Origin: NS-12 sp045403215
GTDB lineage: Bacteria; Nitrospirota; Nitrospiria; Nitrospirales; NS-4
Direction of reading: 5' to 3'
DNA length: 11,678 bases
Assembly: GCA_045403215.1 (NCBI GenBank)
Contig: JAXIOW010000135.1
Location: forward strand, 1-11,678
The notes beneath the pieces are model-generated. The model ran no database searches. It saw only the letters and a list, made by a program, of their open reading frames with translations, and had not been told where the DNA came from. Numbering within the stretch: position 1 is the stretch's first letter; each line of letters opens with the position of its first letter. The translations under genes were made by a program, and so were the position numbers. Shown piece after piece: positions 6,086 to 11,678 of this stretch.

Positions 6086-7434
6086 TCCGAGCCACGCTTC
6101 TCATCGCGGTAATCGCAGTCGGGAGTTTCCTGCCTGGTGCGTCCCACGCCGCTGCAATCAAACCGAACCGCGTAGTCACGGAGAACGGCCTGACCGTGCT
6201 CATCGTGAACCAGCCCTCCCTGCCCATCGTCACGGTGAACGTGTTGGTGAAAGCGGGCGCCGTCCATGATCCGGACGCCAAGGCCGGCCTGTCGTACATG
6301 GTAGCCAGGATGCTCGACGAAGGCACCCAGACCAGGAGCGCGACCCAGATCGCCGAGCAGATCGAGTACATCGGAGGCGAGCTGTCTGCCGAGGGAGGAG
6401 AAGATGTCGCGTCGGCGAGGCTCCGGATCTTGCGAAAAGATGTGGACATCGGCTTTGCCCTGCTGGCTGACATCCTGATGCACCCCAAGTTCGCCGACAA
6501 AGAGGTCGCGCGCGTCCGCAACGAACTGGTGGGCTTCCTCCAGTCGGAGAAGGACGAGCCGGGTATCATCGCCACCAAGGCCTTCAACGAGATCGTGTTC
6601 AAGGGCCATCCCTACCGGCGGCCGGCCAACGGGGACGAAAAGACCGTGACCAAGCTCTCGCGGCAGGACCTGGTCGAGTTCCACGACAGGTTCTACCGCC
6701 CGAACCGCGTGATCATGGCCATCGTCGGCGATCTCCGGGAGGCCGAGGCCCTCGCTCTGGTCAAGAAGCACTTCGGCAAATGGACGCCGAAAGAGCTCCC
6801 GCTCACGGCCTTCTCCACCCCGGAACCTCTTCCGAAGCCTATGCTCAAGCTGATAGACAAGGACCTCACGCAAGCGACCATCGTCCTGGGGCATGTGGGC
6901 ATTGACCGTCGGAACCCGGATTTCTACGCCGTGGCGGTGATGAACTACATCCTCGGCGGCGGTGGGTTTTCCTCGCGACTCGTGAACCGGATCCGCGACG
7001 AGCAGGGCCTGGCCTACGACGTGCACAGCGTCTTTGAAGCGAATGTCATGCCGGGTTCTTTCGCCGTGCACGTGCAGACCCGGAACGCGGCGGCGAACCG
7101 GGCCCTCACCAGCGTGTTCCAAGAACTCAAGCGCATCCGGAACGAGCCGGTCAGCAACCAAGAGTTGGCCGACGCCAAAGCGTACCTGATCGGCAGCTTC
7201 CCGCTGCGCATGGACACCAACGCGAAACAGGCCTCGTTGCTGAACCTCATTGAGCTGCACAGACTCGGCCTGAGCTATTTCGACGATTACCCCAAGGCGA
7301 TCGCGGCGGTGACGAAGGCAGACGTTTTACGGGTGGCCCAGAAATATCTCAACCCTGACCTCTACGCCCTGGTCGTCGTCGCCAAATTGGCCGAAGCCAA
7401 GATTGACACCAATGTCGTCTCCAACACGAAGTAA
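6082..7434 (+). CDS. M16 family protein lacking the zinc site, probable partner subunit
   Basis: 450 residues with a signal peptide (MIRATLLIAVIAVGSFLPG, then A-S-H-A-A). The M16 fold is clear, but the zinc motif has decayed: where the upstream gene has G-L-S-H-M-L-E-H-M this protein has G-L-S-Y-M-V-A-R-M. It should therefore be catalytically inactive. It keeps the N-Y-I-L-G-G-G-G-F-S-S-R-L glycine-rich loop, which in the alpha subunit of mitochondrial processing peptidase helps to guide substrates. Neighbouring active/inactive M16 genes commonly encode a heterodimer, and that is the inferred role. The GTG start at 6082 shares the GTGA overlap with the stop of the upstream gene, so the two are translationally coupled and probably made in equal amounts. 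The end overlaps the start of larE by 23 bases. Confidence 0.9.
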   Translation: MIRATLLIAVIAVGSFLPGASHAAAIKPNRVVTENGLTVLIVNQPSLPIVTVNVLVKAGAVHDPDAKAGLSYMVARMLDEGTQTRSATQIAEQIEYIGGELSAEGGEDVASARLRILRKDVDIGFALLADILMHPKFADKEVARVRNELVGFLQSEKDEPGIIATKAFNEIVFKGHPYRRPANGDEKTVTKLSRQDLVEFHDRFYRPNRVIMAIVGDLREAEALALVKKHFGKWTPKELPLTAFSTPEPLPKPMLKLIDKDLTQATIVLGHVGIDRRNPDFYAVAVMNYILGGGGFSSRLVNRIRDEQGLAYDVHSVFEANVMPGSFAVHVQTRNAAANRALTSVFQELKRIRNEPVSNQELADAKAYLIGSFPLRMDTNAKQASLLNLIELHRLGLSYFDDYPKAIAAVTKADVLRVAQKYLNPDLYALVVVAKLAEAKIDTNVVSNTK

Positions 7435-8248
7435 CGCCGGTACGGAGGCCCTCGCTCTCGACCGTCTCAGGACGATCATGGACTACATGGGTTCCGTGCT
7501 CGTCGCCTTCTCCGGCGGCATCGACAGCACGCTCGTCCTAAAAGTGGCGCACGACCTGCTGGGAGCGCGAGCTGTTGCAGTGACGGCAGTGTCACCCACG
7601 CTCCCTGCAATGGAATTGGCACTGTCCCGAACAATCTGCGCGGAAATCGGCGTCCGCCAGATCATCCACGAGACTGACCAGCTCCGTGACTCTGCGTTCG
7701 TCATGAACACCGCCAGCAGATGCTACCGGTGCAAGACTGACCTCTACTCGGCGCTGGTGCCAATGGCCGCTCGGCTGGGGCTCGCGTATGTCGTGAATGG
7801 GGCGCACTGCGATGACCTGGGCGACGATCGTCCCGGCATCCAAGCCGCGCGCGAGTACAGCGTGCGGAGTCCGCTTGTGGAGGCCGGCATGGGGAAGGCG
7901 GCGGTCCGGCAGGCGGCGCGACTGCTGGGGCTGTCGAACTGGGACAAGCCTGCGGCCGCGTGTCTCTCCTCGCGCATCGCCCGCGGCGAAGCGATCACGG
8001 TGGCGCGGCTCAGACGTGTCGAAGATGCCGAGGCGTTGCTGCTACGTGAGGGGTTTCGTCAAGTGCGGGTGCGGGACCACGGTGGGAACGCGCGGGTCGA
8101 GGTGGGGCAGGATGAGCTCGCGCGGCTCTTCGAACCCAGGATGCGCGACCAAGTCAGCCGCAGGCTCACCGCGCTTGGCTTCGCCACCGTGACCCTCGAT
8201 CCCGCCGGCTACCGCCAAGGCAGTACGAACCACCCCACCATTCCATAA
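7412..8248 (+). CDS. larE: ATP-dependent sulfur transferase LarE (nickel-pincer cofactor synthesis)
   Basis: 278 residues. LarE adenylates the carboxylates of the pyridinium dicarboxylate precursor and inserts sulfur, making the thiocarboxylate groups that bind nickel in lactate racemase and related enzymes. Visible are the PP-loop S-G-G-I-D-S-T at 34-40, S-R-C-Y-R-C-K with Cys104 and Cys107, N-G-A-H-C-D-D-L-G-D-D-R-P-G at 129-142, and A-C-L-S-S-R-I with Cys184. Cys184 aligns with the sulfur-donating cysteine of the Lactobacillus enzyme (Cys176). Three cysteines (104, 107, 184) could instead hold an iron-sulfur cluster, as reported for some LarE proteins. ATG at 7412 is preferred because it keeps the helix that precedes the PP-loop. 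ATG at 7478 with AGGA upstream is a shorter option. LarA, LarB and LarC are not in the window. Confidence 0.88.
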   Translation: MSSPTRSNAGTEALALDRLRTIMDYMGSVLVAFSGGIDSTLVLKVAHDLLGARAVAVTAVSPTLPAMELALSRTICAEIGVRQIIHETDQLRDSAFVMNTASRCYRCKTDLYSALVPMAARLGLAYVVNGAHCDDLGDDRPGIQAAREYSVRSPLVEAGMGKAAVRQAARLLGLSNWDKPAAACLSSRIARGEAITVARLRRVEDAEALLLREGFRQVRVRDHGGNARVEVGQDELARLFEPRMRDQVSRRLTALGFATVTLDPAGYRQGSTNHPTIP

Positions 8249-8267
8249 ACGAGGGGGCTGGCTAATT

Positions 8268-9143
8268 TTAGGACGCATACCGCGTCCGCTCAGGCTGCAC
8301 TCGCGAGAGATTCCAAGCTACGCCGATCTTCGACAATCCAAAGATCAGCCATTTCGAGGGGTCAAAGTTGTACCATCCGGGCCCATTCCGGTAGTCCCGC
8401 TGGTGGGCATGGTGATAATTGTGGTACCCCTCGCCAAAGGTCAAGAGAGAGACCACCCAACTGTCCCGGCTCGAGTCCGCCGTCGTATGAGGCTGCTTCC
8501 CCCACAGATGACAGATGGAATTGATGAAGAAGGTGGAATTGAGCACGAAGAAGGTCCGCCCCAAGCCCGCCAGCAGAAAGCAGCCGAGCCCGCCAACCCA
8601 CCCGTTATAGAGAAAGCCCACCACAAAGGGCAGGGCGAGCCCGAACAGCAGGAGGGGCACATAGTAGCGGTGCTGCCACAGCACTAACGGGTCCTGTCGC
8701 AGGCGCGAGGTGTATCTCTCATCGAAGGCGTACGGGTCTTTGAAAAATATCCACCCGACGTGGCTGTACCAAAACCCCAACTGGGCGTTGTAAGGGTCCT
8801 CTTCCTGGTCACACCGCGCATGGTGACGGATATGAGCCGAGGCCCACTTGAGCGCCGAGTTTTCCAAAGCCCATCCGCCAGCGATCAACAAACCTGCTCT
8901 GACCCAATTCGGGCAGTCGAAGCTTCGGTGGGCGATGAGGCGATGGTAGCCGACCGTGATGCCCAAACCCGTGACGATGTATAAGAAGCCGAACAAGGCC
9001 CAATCCACCCACGTGTAATCGTAGAAATAGGCATAGACAGGGAGACCGATGAGGGCGCCCAGGGTGATGAGACTGAAGAGAAAGATTGTTCCATAACTAC
9101 ACTCACGAGGTGGCGCCTTGACAGAGGCTGTGGTAGAGGTCAT
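8268..9143 (-). CDS. Membrane fatty-acid (acyl-CoA/acyl-lipid delta-9 type) desaturase
   Basis: 291 residues, an integral membrane diiron desaturase that puts a cis double bond into acyl chains. All three histidine boxes are present: H-R-L-I-A-H (His67, His72), H-I-R-H-H (His104, 107, 108) and H-N-Y-H-H (His241, 244, 245). His212 in N-S-I-C-H-L-W-G is an extra ligand typical of the stearoyl-CoA desaturase branch. Hydrophobic segments lie near 18-40, 45-65, 160-180 and 183-205. G-Y-H-R-L-I-A-H-R-S-F and E-G-Y-H-N-Y-H-H are characteristic of the delta-9 group. ATG at 9143 is chosen. A GTG immediately before it (9146) is also well placed relative to GGGAG. The gene stands alone, convergent with larE (19 bases) and divergent from the GYD gene. 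Its likely job is membrane fluidity control, but whether the substrate is acyl-CoA or acyl lipid is not resolvable here. Confidence 0.92.
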   Translation of the reverse strand: MTSTTASVKAPPRECSYGTIFLFSLITLGALIGLPVYAYFYDYTWVDWALFGFLYIVTGLGITVGYHRLIAHRSFDCPNWVRAGLLIAGGWALENSALKWASAHIRHHARCDQEEDPYNAQLGFWYSHVGWIFFKDPYAFDERYTSRLRQDPLVLWQHRYYVPLLLFGLALPFVVGFLYNGWVGGLGCFLLAGLGRTFFVLNSTFFINSICHLWGKQPHTTADSSRDSWVVSLLTFGEGYHNYHHAHQRDYRNGPGWYNFDPSKWLIFGLSKIGVAWNLSRVQPERTRYAS

Positions 9144-9276
9144 CACGACGGTCTCCCGGTTTGGAAAAGAGGACGGTCAGGGAACACGAAGGAATGCTAA
9201 ACGCGGCAGGACACGCGACGATTCGAGCCACACGGTAACACACTTCCCCGCAGAACACAACACAATTGGTTGCAGC

Positions 9277-9305
9277 TTGTGCCCCCCATCGTTCAGGATT
9301 AGAAT
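9277..9305 (+). promoter_or_regulatory. Possible promoter for the GYD-domain gene
   Basis: TTGTGC at 9277-9282 (three of six to TTGACA) and TAGAAT at 9300-9305 (five of six to TATAAT) are separated by 17 bases, predicting a start near 9312 and a leader of about 80 bases. The 250-base divergent region 9144-9393 holds no gene I can support. I saw no comparable promoter for the desaturase. Confidence 0.35.
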
Positions 9306-9324
9306 TGGCATCATCCTAAGGTCG

Positions 9325-9344
9325 CTCGGTCTGATTCGACCGAG
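9325..9344. promoter_or_regulatory. Perfect 7-base inverted repeat upstream of the GYD gene
   Basis: CTCGGTC (9325-9331), a six-base spacer TGATTC, then GACCGAG (9338-9344). It lies about 50 bases upstream of the GYD start and just past the proposed transcript start. It could be a regulator's operator or a hairpin in the leader. No T-run follows, so it is not an intrinsic terminator. Confidence 0.5.
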
Positions 9345-9393
9345 AACGACATAGAGAGCCTCGGATCGTTCGCCGCAGTCAAAGGAGGACGCT

Positions 9394-9699
9394 ATGCCGA
9401 TGTATGTCAGTCTGGTGAAGTTCACGCGGGAAGGGATCATGACGATGAAGGAAGATGGCATCGCCCGGTCCGACAAGGTGAAGAAGAACATCGAGGAGCT
9501 GGGCGGGAGACTGATCGCCGCCTACTATTGTCTCGGGGAATACGATGTCGTGGCCATCCTCCAGTTCCCGGACAACAAGACGGCGATGAAAGCGGCAGTC
9601 AAGAACGCCTCGCTCGGGCACATCTCGATCACCACCATGCCGGCATTGCCAAGGGATGAATGGGCCACGCTGTTGCGTGAGGTTTGGAAGAAGAAATAG
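9394..9699 (+). CDS. GYD domain protein (small dimeric alpha/beta-barrel type), function unknown
   Basis: 101 residues, cytoplasmic, with no signal peptide or membrane segment. The family motif appears as G-E-Y-D-V-V-A-I at 48-55, after a strand-helix opening (M-P-M-Y-V-S-L-V-K-F-T, then a helix with D-K-V-K-K-N-I-E-E-L-G-G). It is followed by F-P-D-N-K-T-A-M-K-A-A and a final strand I-S-I-T-T-M-P-A. GYD proteins are thought to form ferredoxin-like barrels as dimers, but no reaction is established. The start is firm: AGGAGG lies five bases before ATG at 9394, the best ribosome-binding site in the window, suggesting strong translation. It ends six bases from the end of atpF on the other strand and is divergent from the desaturase, so it is probably its own transcription unit. 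Confidence 0.85.
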   Translation: MPMYVSLVKFTREGIMTMKEDGIARSDKVKKNIEELGGRLIAAYYCLGEYDVVAILQFPDNKTAMKAAVKNASLGHISITTMPALPRDEWATLLREVWKKK

Positions 9700-9705
9700 G
9701 GCTGG

Positions 9706-10215
9706 TTAGCTTTTCTCGAAGTCCTTGGCGACCGCGGTGACCGCCTCGTCGGCCAGTCTCTTATGGTCGGCGTCCGTCAGGCTCCGCTCGAGCACTTTCT
9801 CGGCGATGCGCAGGCCCAGCTCGCTGGCATAGCGGCGCACCTCCTCGAGCGCCTTGCGGCGCTCCTGCTCGATCTCGCGGGCTGCATTCGCCTTGATCCG
9901 CTCCGCTTCGGCCGACATCCGGCGCTCGTTCTCTTCCATCATGTGCTGCGCCCGGACCCTGGCTTGGGCAATCATCTCCTCCGCCTCTTTTTGCGCGGAC
10001 CTCATCCTGGCATCGTACTCAGCCATCCGCCGTTCGGCTTCCGCGCGCGACCGCTCCGCCGCCTCGATGGTCTCACGAATTGTCCGCTCCCTGGCGTCGA
10101 GGTTCTCCAGAATCCACGGAAACGCATACTTGTAGAGAATAAGAAGAAGGGCGCCAAAAGACACCCACTCCCAGAAAAGCAGCGATGAGAAGAACTGTGT
10201 GTCAAACTGCGGCAT
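9706..10215 (-). CDS. atpF: ATP synthase F0 subunit b
   Basis: 169 residues. This is the peripheral stalk subunit, which links the membrane a subunit to F1 and stops the catalytic head from rotating. A single N-terminal membrane helix (about 12-34) is followed by a long, highly charged helix rich in A/E/R (for example EAAERSRAEAERRMAEYDAR and MEENERRMSAEAERIK) that forms the dimeric coiled coil. It ends with L-G-L-R-I-A-E-K-V-L, the delta-contact region. ATG at 10215 has only a weak GAAG upstream. The gene follows atpE by 18 bases. Only one b gene is present, so this is a b2 rather than b/b' arrangement unless another copy exists elsewhere. The operon ends here, because the next gene is on the opposite strand. 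Confidence 0.94.
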   Translation of the reverse strand: MPQFDTQFFSSLLFWEWVSFGALLLILYKYAFPWILENLDARERTIRETIEAAERSRAEAERRMAEYDARMRSAQKEAEEMIAQARVRAQHMMEENERRMSAEAERIKANAAREIEQERRKALEEVRRYASELGLRIAEKVLERSLTDADHKRLADEAVTAVAKDFEKS

Positions 10216-10233
10216 GAGGACTTCGCCCAGTTA

Positions 10234-10461
10234 TTAGCGAAGGCCCATGATGATGAAGGCAATCACAATCCCATAGAGTGCGATCGCTTCCACTAGGGCG
10301 AACCCGATCCACATGTACTTGCCGACCCGTGCTTCAGCTTCAGGCTGGCGGGCCACCGCCTCGATCATCTTCCCGAAGATGTACCCGATTCCCACACCGG
10401 CGCCGGCGAACCCGGCGGCCGCCAACCCCATTCCCAACAGTGCAGCCGATGCAGCGTCCAT
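10234..10461 (-). CDS. atpE: ATP synthase F0 subunit c
   Basis: 75 residues forming two membrane helices joined by the polar loop A-R-Q-P-E-A at 37-42. This is the ring-forming, ion-carrying subunit. The ion-binding carboxylate is Glu58 in F-A-L-V-E-A-I-A-L-Y-G. Helix one carries the glycine packing motif G-A-G-V-G-I-G at 20-26. The residues that mark sodium-coupled rings are absent: the Gln of helix one is Ile25 here, and the residue after the Glu is Ala59 rather than Ser/Thr. The ring is therefore predicted to carry protons. AGGAG lies eight bases before the ATG. It sits 34 bases after atpB and 18 before atpF. Confidence 0.96.
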   Translation of the reverse strand: MDAASAALLGMGLAAAGFAGAGVGIGYIFGKMIEAVARQPEAEARVGKYMWIGFALVEAIALYGIVIAFIIMGLR

Positions 10462-10495
10462 TCAGCGTTCTCCTTTCTCTCCGCGAGCGAGCCTG

Positions 10496-11389
10496 CTAGT
10501 GTGCGCCTTCGGTATGCCCGTGCAGGGTGATGGCATCGCCGAGGTACACGCAGGTCAAGATCGTAAAAATGTACGCCTGAATTAAGGCAATCCCGACTTC
10601 CAGGCCATTGATGGCGATGGAAAAAACAAACGGGGCCCAACGGCTCCAGACCACAGTCAGGATAACTGGTATCAGAATGCACATCCCGACAAGACCCCAA
10701 GTGCCTGTCGCAGCGATGACCCGACGCCATCCCACAATCAACACAACCAAGAGGATCAGGAGTCCGATTTTGACTGCCAGCGGGGCTGCTATCAAAGGAA
10801 TGGAGACAACCATTCCAAAAAGGACAGCGAGAATCGTGTGCCCCGCCGTCATGTTGGCGAAGAGTCGGACCGCCAGTGACAGCGGCCGCGCCAACTGGCT
10901 GACCAGTTCGATCGGCACCATGAGGGGCAGCAGCAACAGAGGAGTCCCCGCCGGCATCAGGATCCCGAGGAACTTGATACCGTGCAGCACGAACCCGACA
11001 ACGATGCTCATGATGTAAACAAACAACGCCAATGCTGCCGTGACCACGATCTGGCTTGTCACAGTGTACGAACCTGGGATCAGCCCGAGGAGGTTGCAGA
11101 ACAGGATGAACACGAACAGGGTCGCCACAAACGGAAAGAACTTCATACCCTTCTCACCCATCGTGTCCATGATCATACCCCTGATGAACTCCACCAAGAG
11201 CTCGGCAAGGCTCTGCAGTCTCGTCGGGACGAGCCGCTGCTGTCTGGCTGCAATGATCAGTAGGGAGGAGGCCAGGAAGATGATGATCCACATCATCACC
11301 ACGGCTTTGTTTGGAGAAATATCCAGCCCGAACAGCGACAGCGACCCATAGGGGTGCAGTTCAAAGGGGTGGAGGGGGTTGCTTTCCAT
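10496..11389 (-). CDS. atpB: ATP synthase F0 subunit a, with an enlarged segment between the last two conserved helices
   Basis: 297 residues, longer than the usual 230-270. This subunit forms the two proton half-channels against the c ring. The conserved part is intact: A-R-P-L-S-L-A-V-R-L-F-A-N-M with essential Arg175 (Escherichia coli Arg210), His184 nine residues later, Glu264 (at the E. coli His245 site) and Gln271 (E. coli Gln252) in L-I-Q-A-Y-I-F. In E. coli 42 residues separate Arg and Gln; here 96 do. The roughly 54 extra residues fall within about 196-252 and contain two hydrophobic stretches (about 205-220 and 231-248) around a W-R-R pair. ATG at 11389 is three bases after the atpI stop, without a clear ribosome-binding site, implying translational coupling. 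Confidence 0.95.
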   Translation of the reverse strand: MESNPLHPFELHPYGSLSLFGLDISPNKAVVMMWIIIFLASSLLIIAARQQRLVPTRLQSLAELLVEFIRGMIMDTMGEKGMKFFPFVATLFVFILFCNLLGLIPGSYTVTSQIVVTAALALFVYIMSIVVGFVLHGIKFLGILMPAGTPLLLLPLMVPIELVSQLARPLSLAVRLFANMTAGHTILAVLFGMVVSIPLIAAPLAVKIGLLILLVVLIVGWRRVIAATGTWGLVGMCILIPVILTVVWSRWAPFVFSIAINGLEVGIALIQAYIFTILTCVYLGDAITLHGHTEGAH

Positions 11390-11392
11390 CGT

Positions 11393-11602
11393 TCAGAGTC
11401 GTGACGCAGTCCGATACACGTTCAACAGACCCGCAGACATGCCCAGGAAGACACCAATGATGATACCGAATGGACTGGAGCTGAAATACGAGTCGGCCAG
11501 GTACCCCAAGCCGCCGCCCACAATCAGGGCAGCCACCAGCTCGACGCCGATCCGCGCGGCGATCGAGAGGCCTTTCCGGAACGCATCGGGCTCATCGGCC
11601 AT
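11393..11602 (-). CDS. atpI: AtpI/AtpZ-like small membrane protein of the ATP synthase operon
   Basis: 69 residues with two predicted membrane helices: V-E-L-V-A-A-L-I-V-G-G-G-L-G-Y near 18-32 and F-G-I-I-I-G-V-F-L-G-M-S-A-G-L near 45-60. They are joined by A-D-S-Y-F-S-S-S-P. The G-G-G-L-G-Y-x-x-D motif and the length match the AtpZ/AtpI family often encoded first in F0 operons. Members have been linked to c-ring assembly and to Mg2+/Ca2+ transport, but the role is not settled. ATG at 11602 is preferred. A GTG nine bases earlier (11611) is in frame but has no ribosome-binding site. The gene leads the operon and its stop is three bases from the atpB start. Confidence 0.85.
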   Translation of the reverse strand: MADEPDAFRKGLSIAARIGVELVAALIVGGGLGYLADSYFSSSPFGIIIGVFLGMSAGLLNVYRTASRL

Positions 11603-11631
11603 CGTGCACACTCGGCCAAAAACCGCGCGCC

Positions 11632-11660
11632 ATCTAAACAGAACCGCTGAGGGAAGTCAA
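11632..11660 (-). promoter_or_regulatory. Probable promoter of the F0 operon
   Basis: On the minus strand TTGACT (11660-11655, five of six to TTGACA) and TTAGAT (11637-11632, three of six to TATAAT) are 17 bases apart, predicting a start near 11625 and a leader of about 20 bases. A 5-base inverted repeat (CAAGG at 11658-11662, CCTTG at 11673-11677) touches the -35 and could be a fortuitous match or an upstream gene's end. Confidence 0.45.
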
Positions 11661-11678
11661 GGTTGCAGGACGCCTTGC

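Noticed and set aside
5938..7260. A 440-codon open frame on the minus strand opposite the second M16 gene, and a 368-codon one opposite the first
   Set aside because: Both are antisense to clearly coding genes. Their composition (many V, L, H, D, R, few motifs) is typical of the complementary frame of GC-rich genes.
10234..10461. Sodium-coupled c ring
   Set aside because: The helix-one Gln and the Ser/Thr after the ion-binding Glu, which mark sodium rings, are replaced by Ile25 and Ala59.
10496..11389. Frameshift or assembly error as the explanation for the long subunit a
   Set aside because: The frame is continuous, conserved blocks on both sides are in the same frame, and the extra stretch is hydrophobic as expected of a membrane protein.

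Overview
This is a GC-rich bacterial chromosomal window (about 60% GC by eye) that is densely packed with core and housekeeping genes. The genes resemble those of Nitrospirota (Nitrospira-like). Pointers to this are the slt–zapB-like–zapA block placed next to a probable RNase Y gene, a proteobacterial-style F0 operon separated from F1, and a paired active/inactive M16 peptidase. The phylum assignment is an inference from overall resemblance, and a deltaproteobacterial or other related origin is not excluded. I saw no mobile element, CRISPR array, tRNA or rRNA.

Layout. (1) Positions 1-3471, minus strand: a lytic transglycosylase gene (slt) reads into a small coiled-coil ZapB-like gene and then zapA. 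Next comes a 553-base stretch without a convincing protein gene, which may hold a structured RNA (6S RNA is the positional candidate) and a cluster of GCAACGG repeats. Last is the start of a membrane-anchored protein, probably RNase Y, cut by the window edge. (2) Positions 3583-8248, plus strand: rlmN, two M16 peptidase genes (the first with an intact zinc site, the second without it) and larE, all closely spaced or overlapping and probably co-transcribed. (3) Positions 8268-9143, minus strand: a membrane acyl-lipid/acyl-CoA desaturase, convergent with larE. (4) Positions 9394-9699, plus strand: a GYD-domain protein with its own likely promoter and a perfect inverted repeat upstream. (5) Positions 9706-11602, minus strand: an F0 ATP synthase operon atpI/Z-atpB-atpE-atpF with a likely promoter near the right edge.

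How the genes work together. The left block concerns the cell envelope, division and RNA metabolism: murein trimming, FtsZ-ring accessories, and probably mRNA turnover. The middle block combines 23S rRNA/tRNA methylation, periplasmic proteolysis and sulfur insertion for the nickel-pincer cofactor. These share a transcript but no obvious pathway. The right block encodes the membrane half of ATP synthase. Its c subunit looks proton-coupled, and its a subunit carries about 54 extra residues between the last two conserved helices.

I did not find a convincing new multi-gene system. The observations most worth checking are the enlarged a subunit, the probable RNA and repeat cluster between zapA and the RNase Y candidate, a possible ATT start codon on that gene, and a probably leaderless slt transcript.
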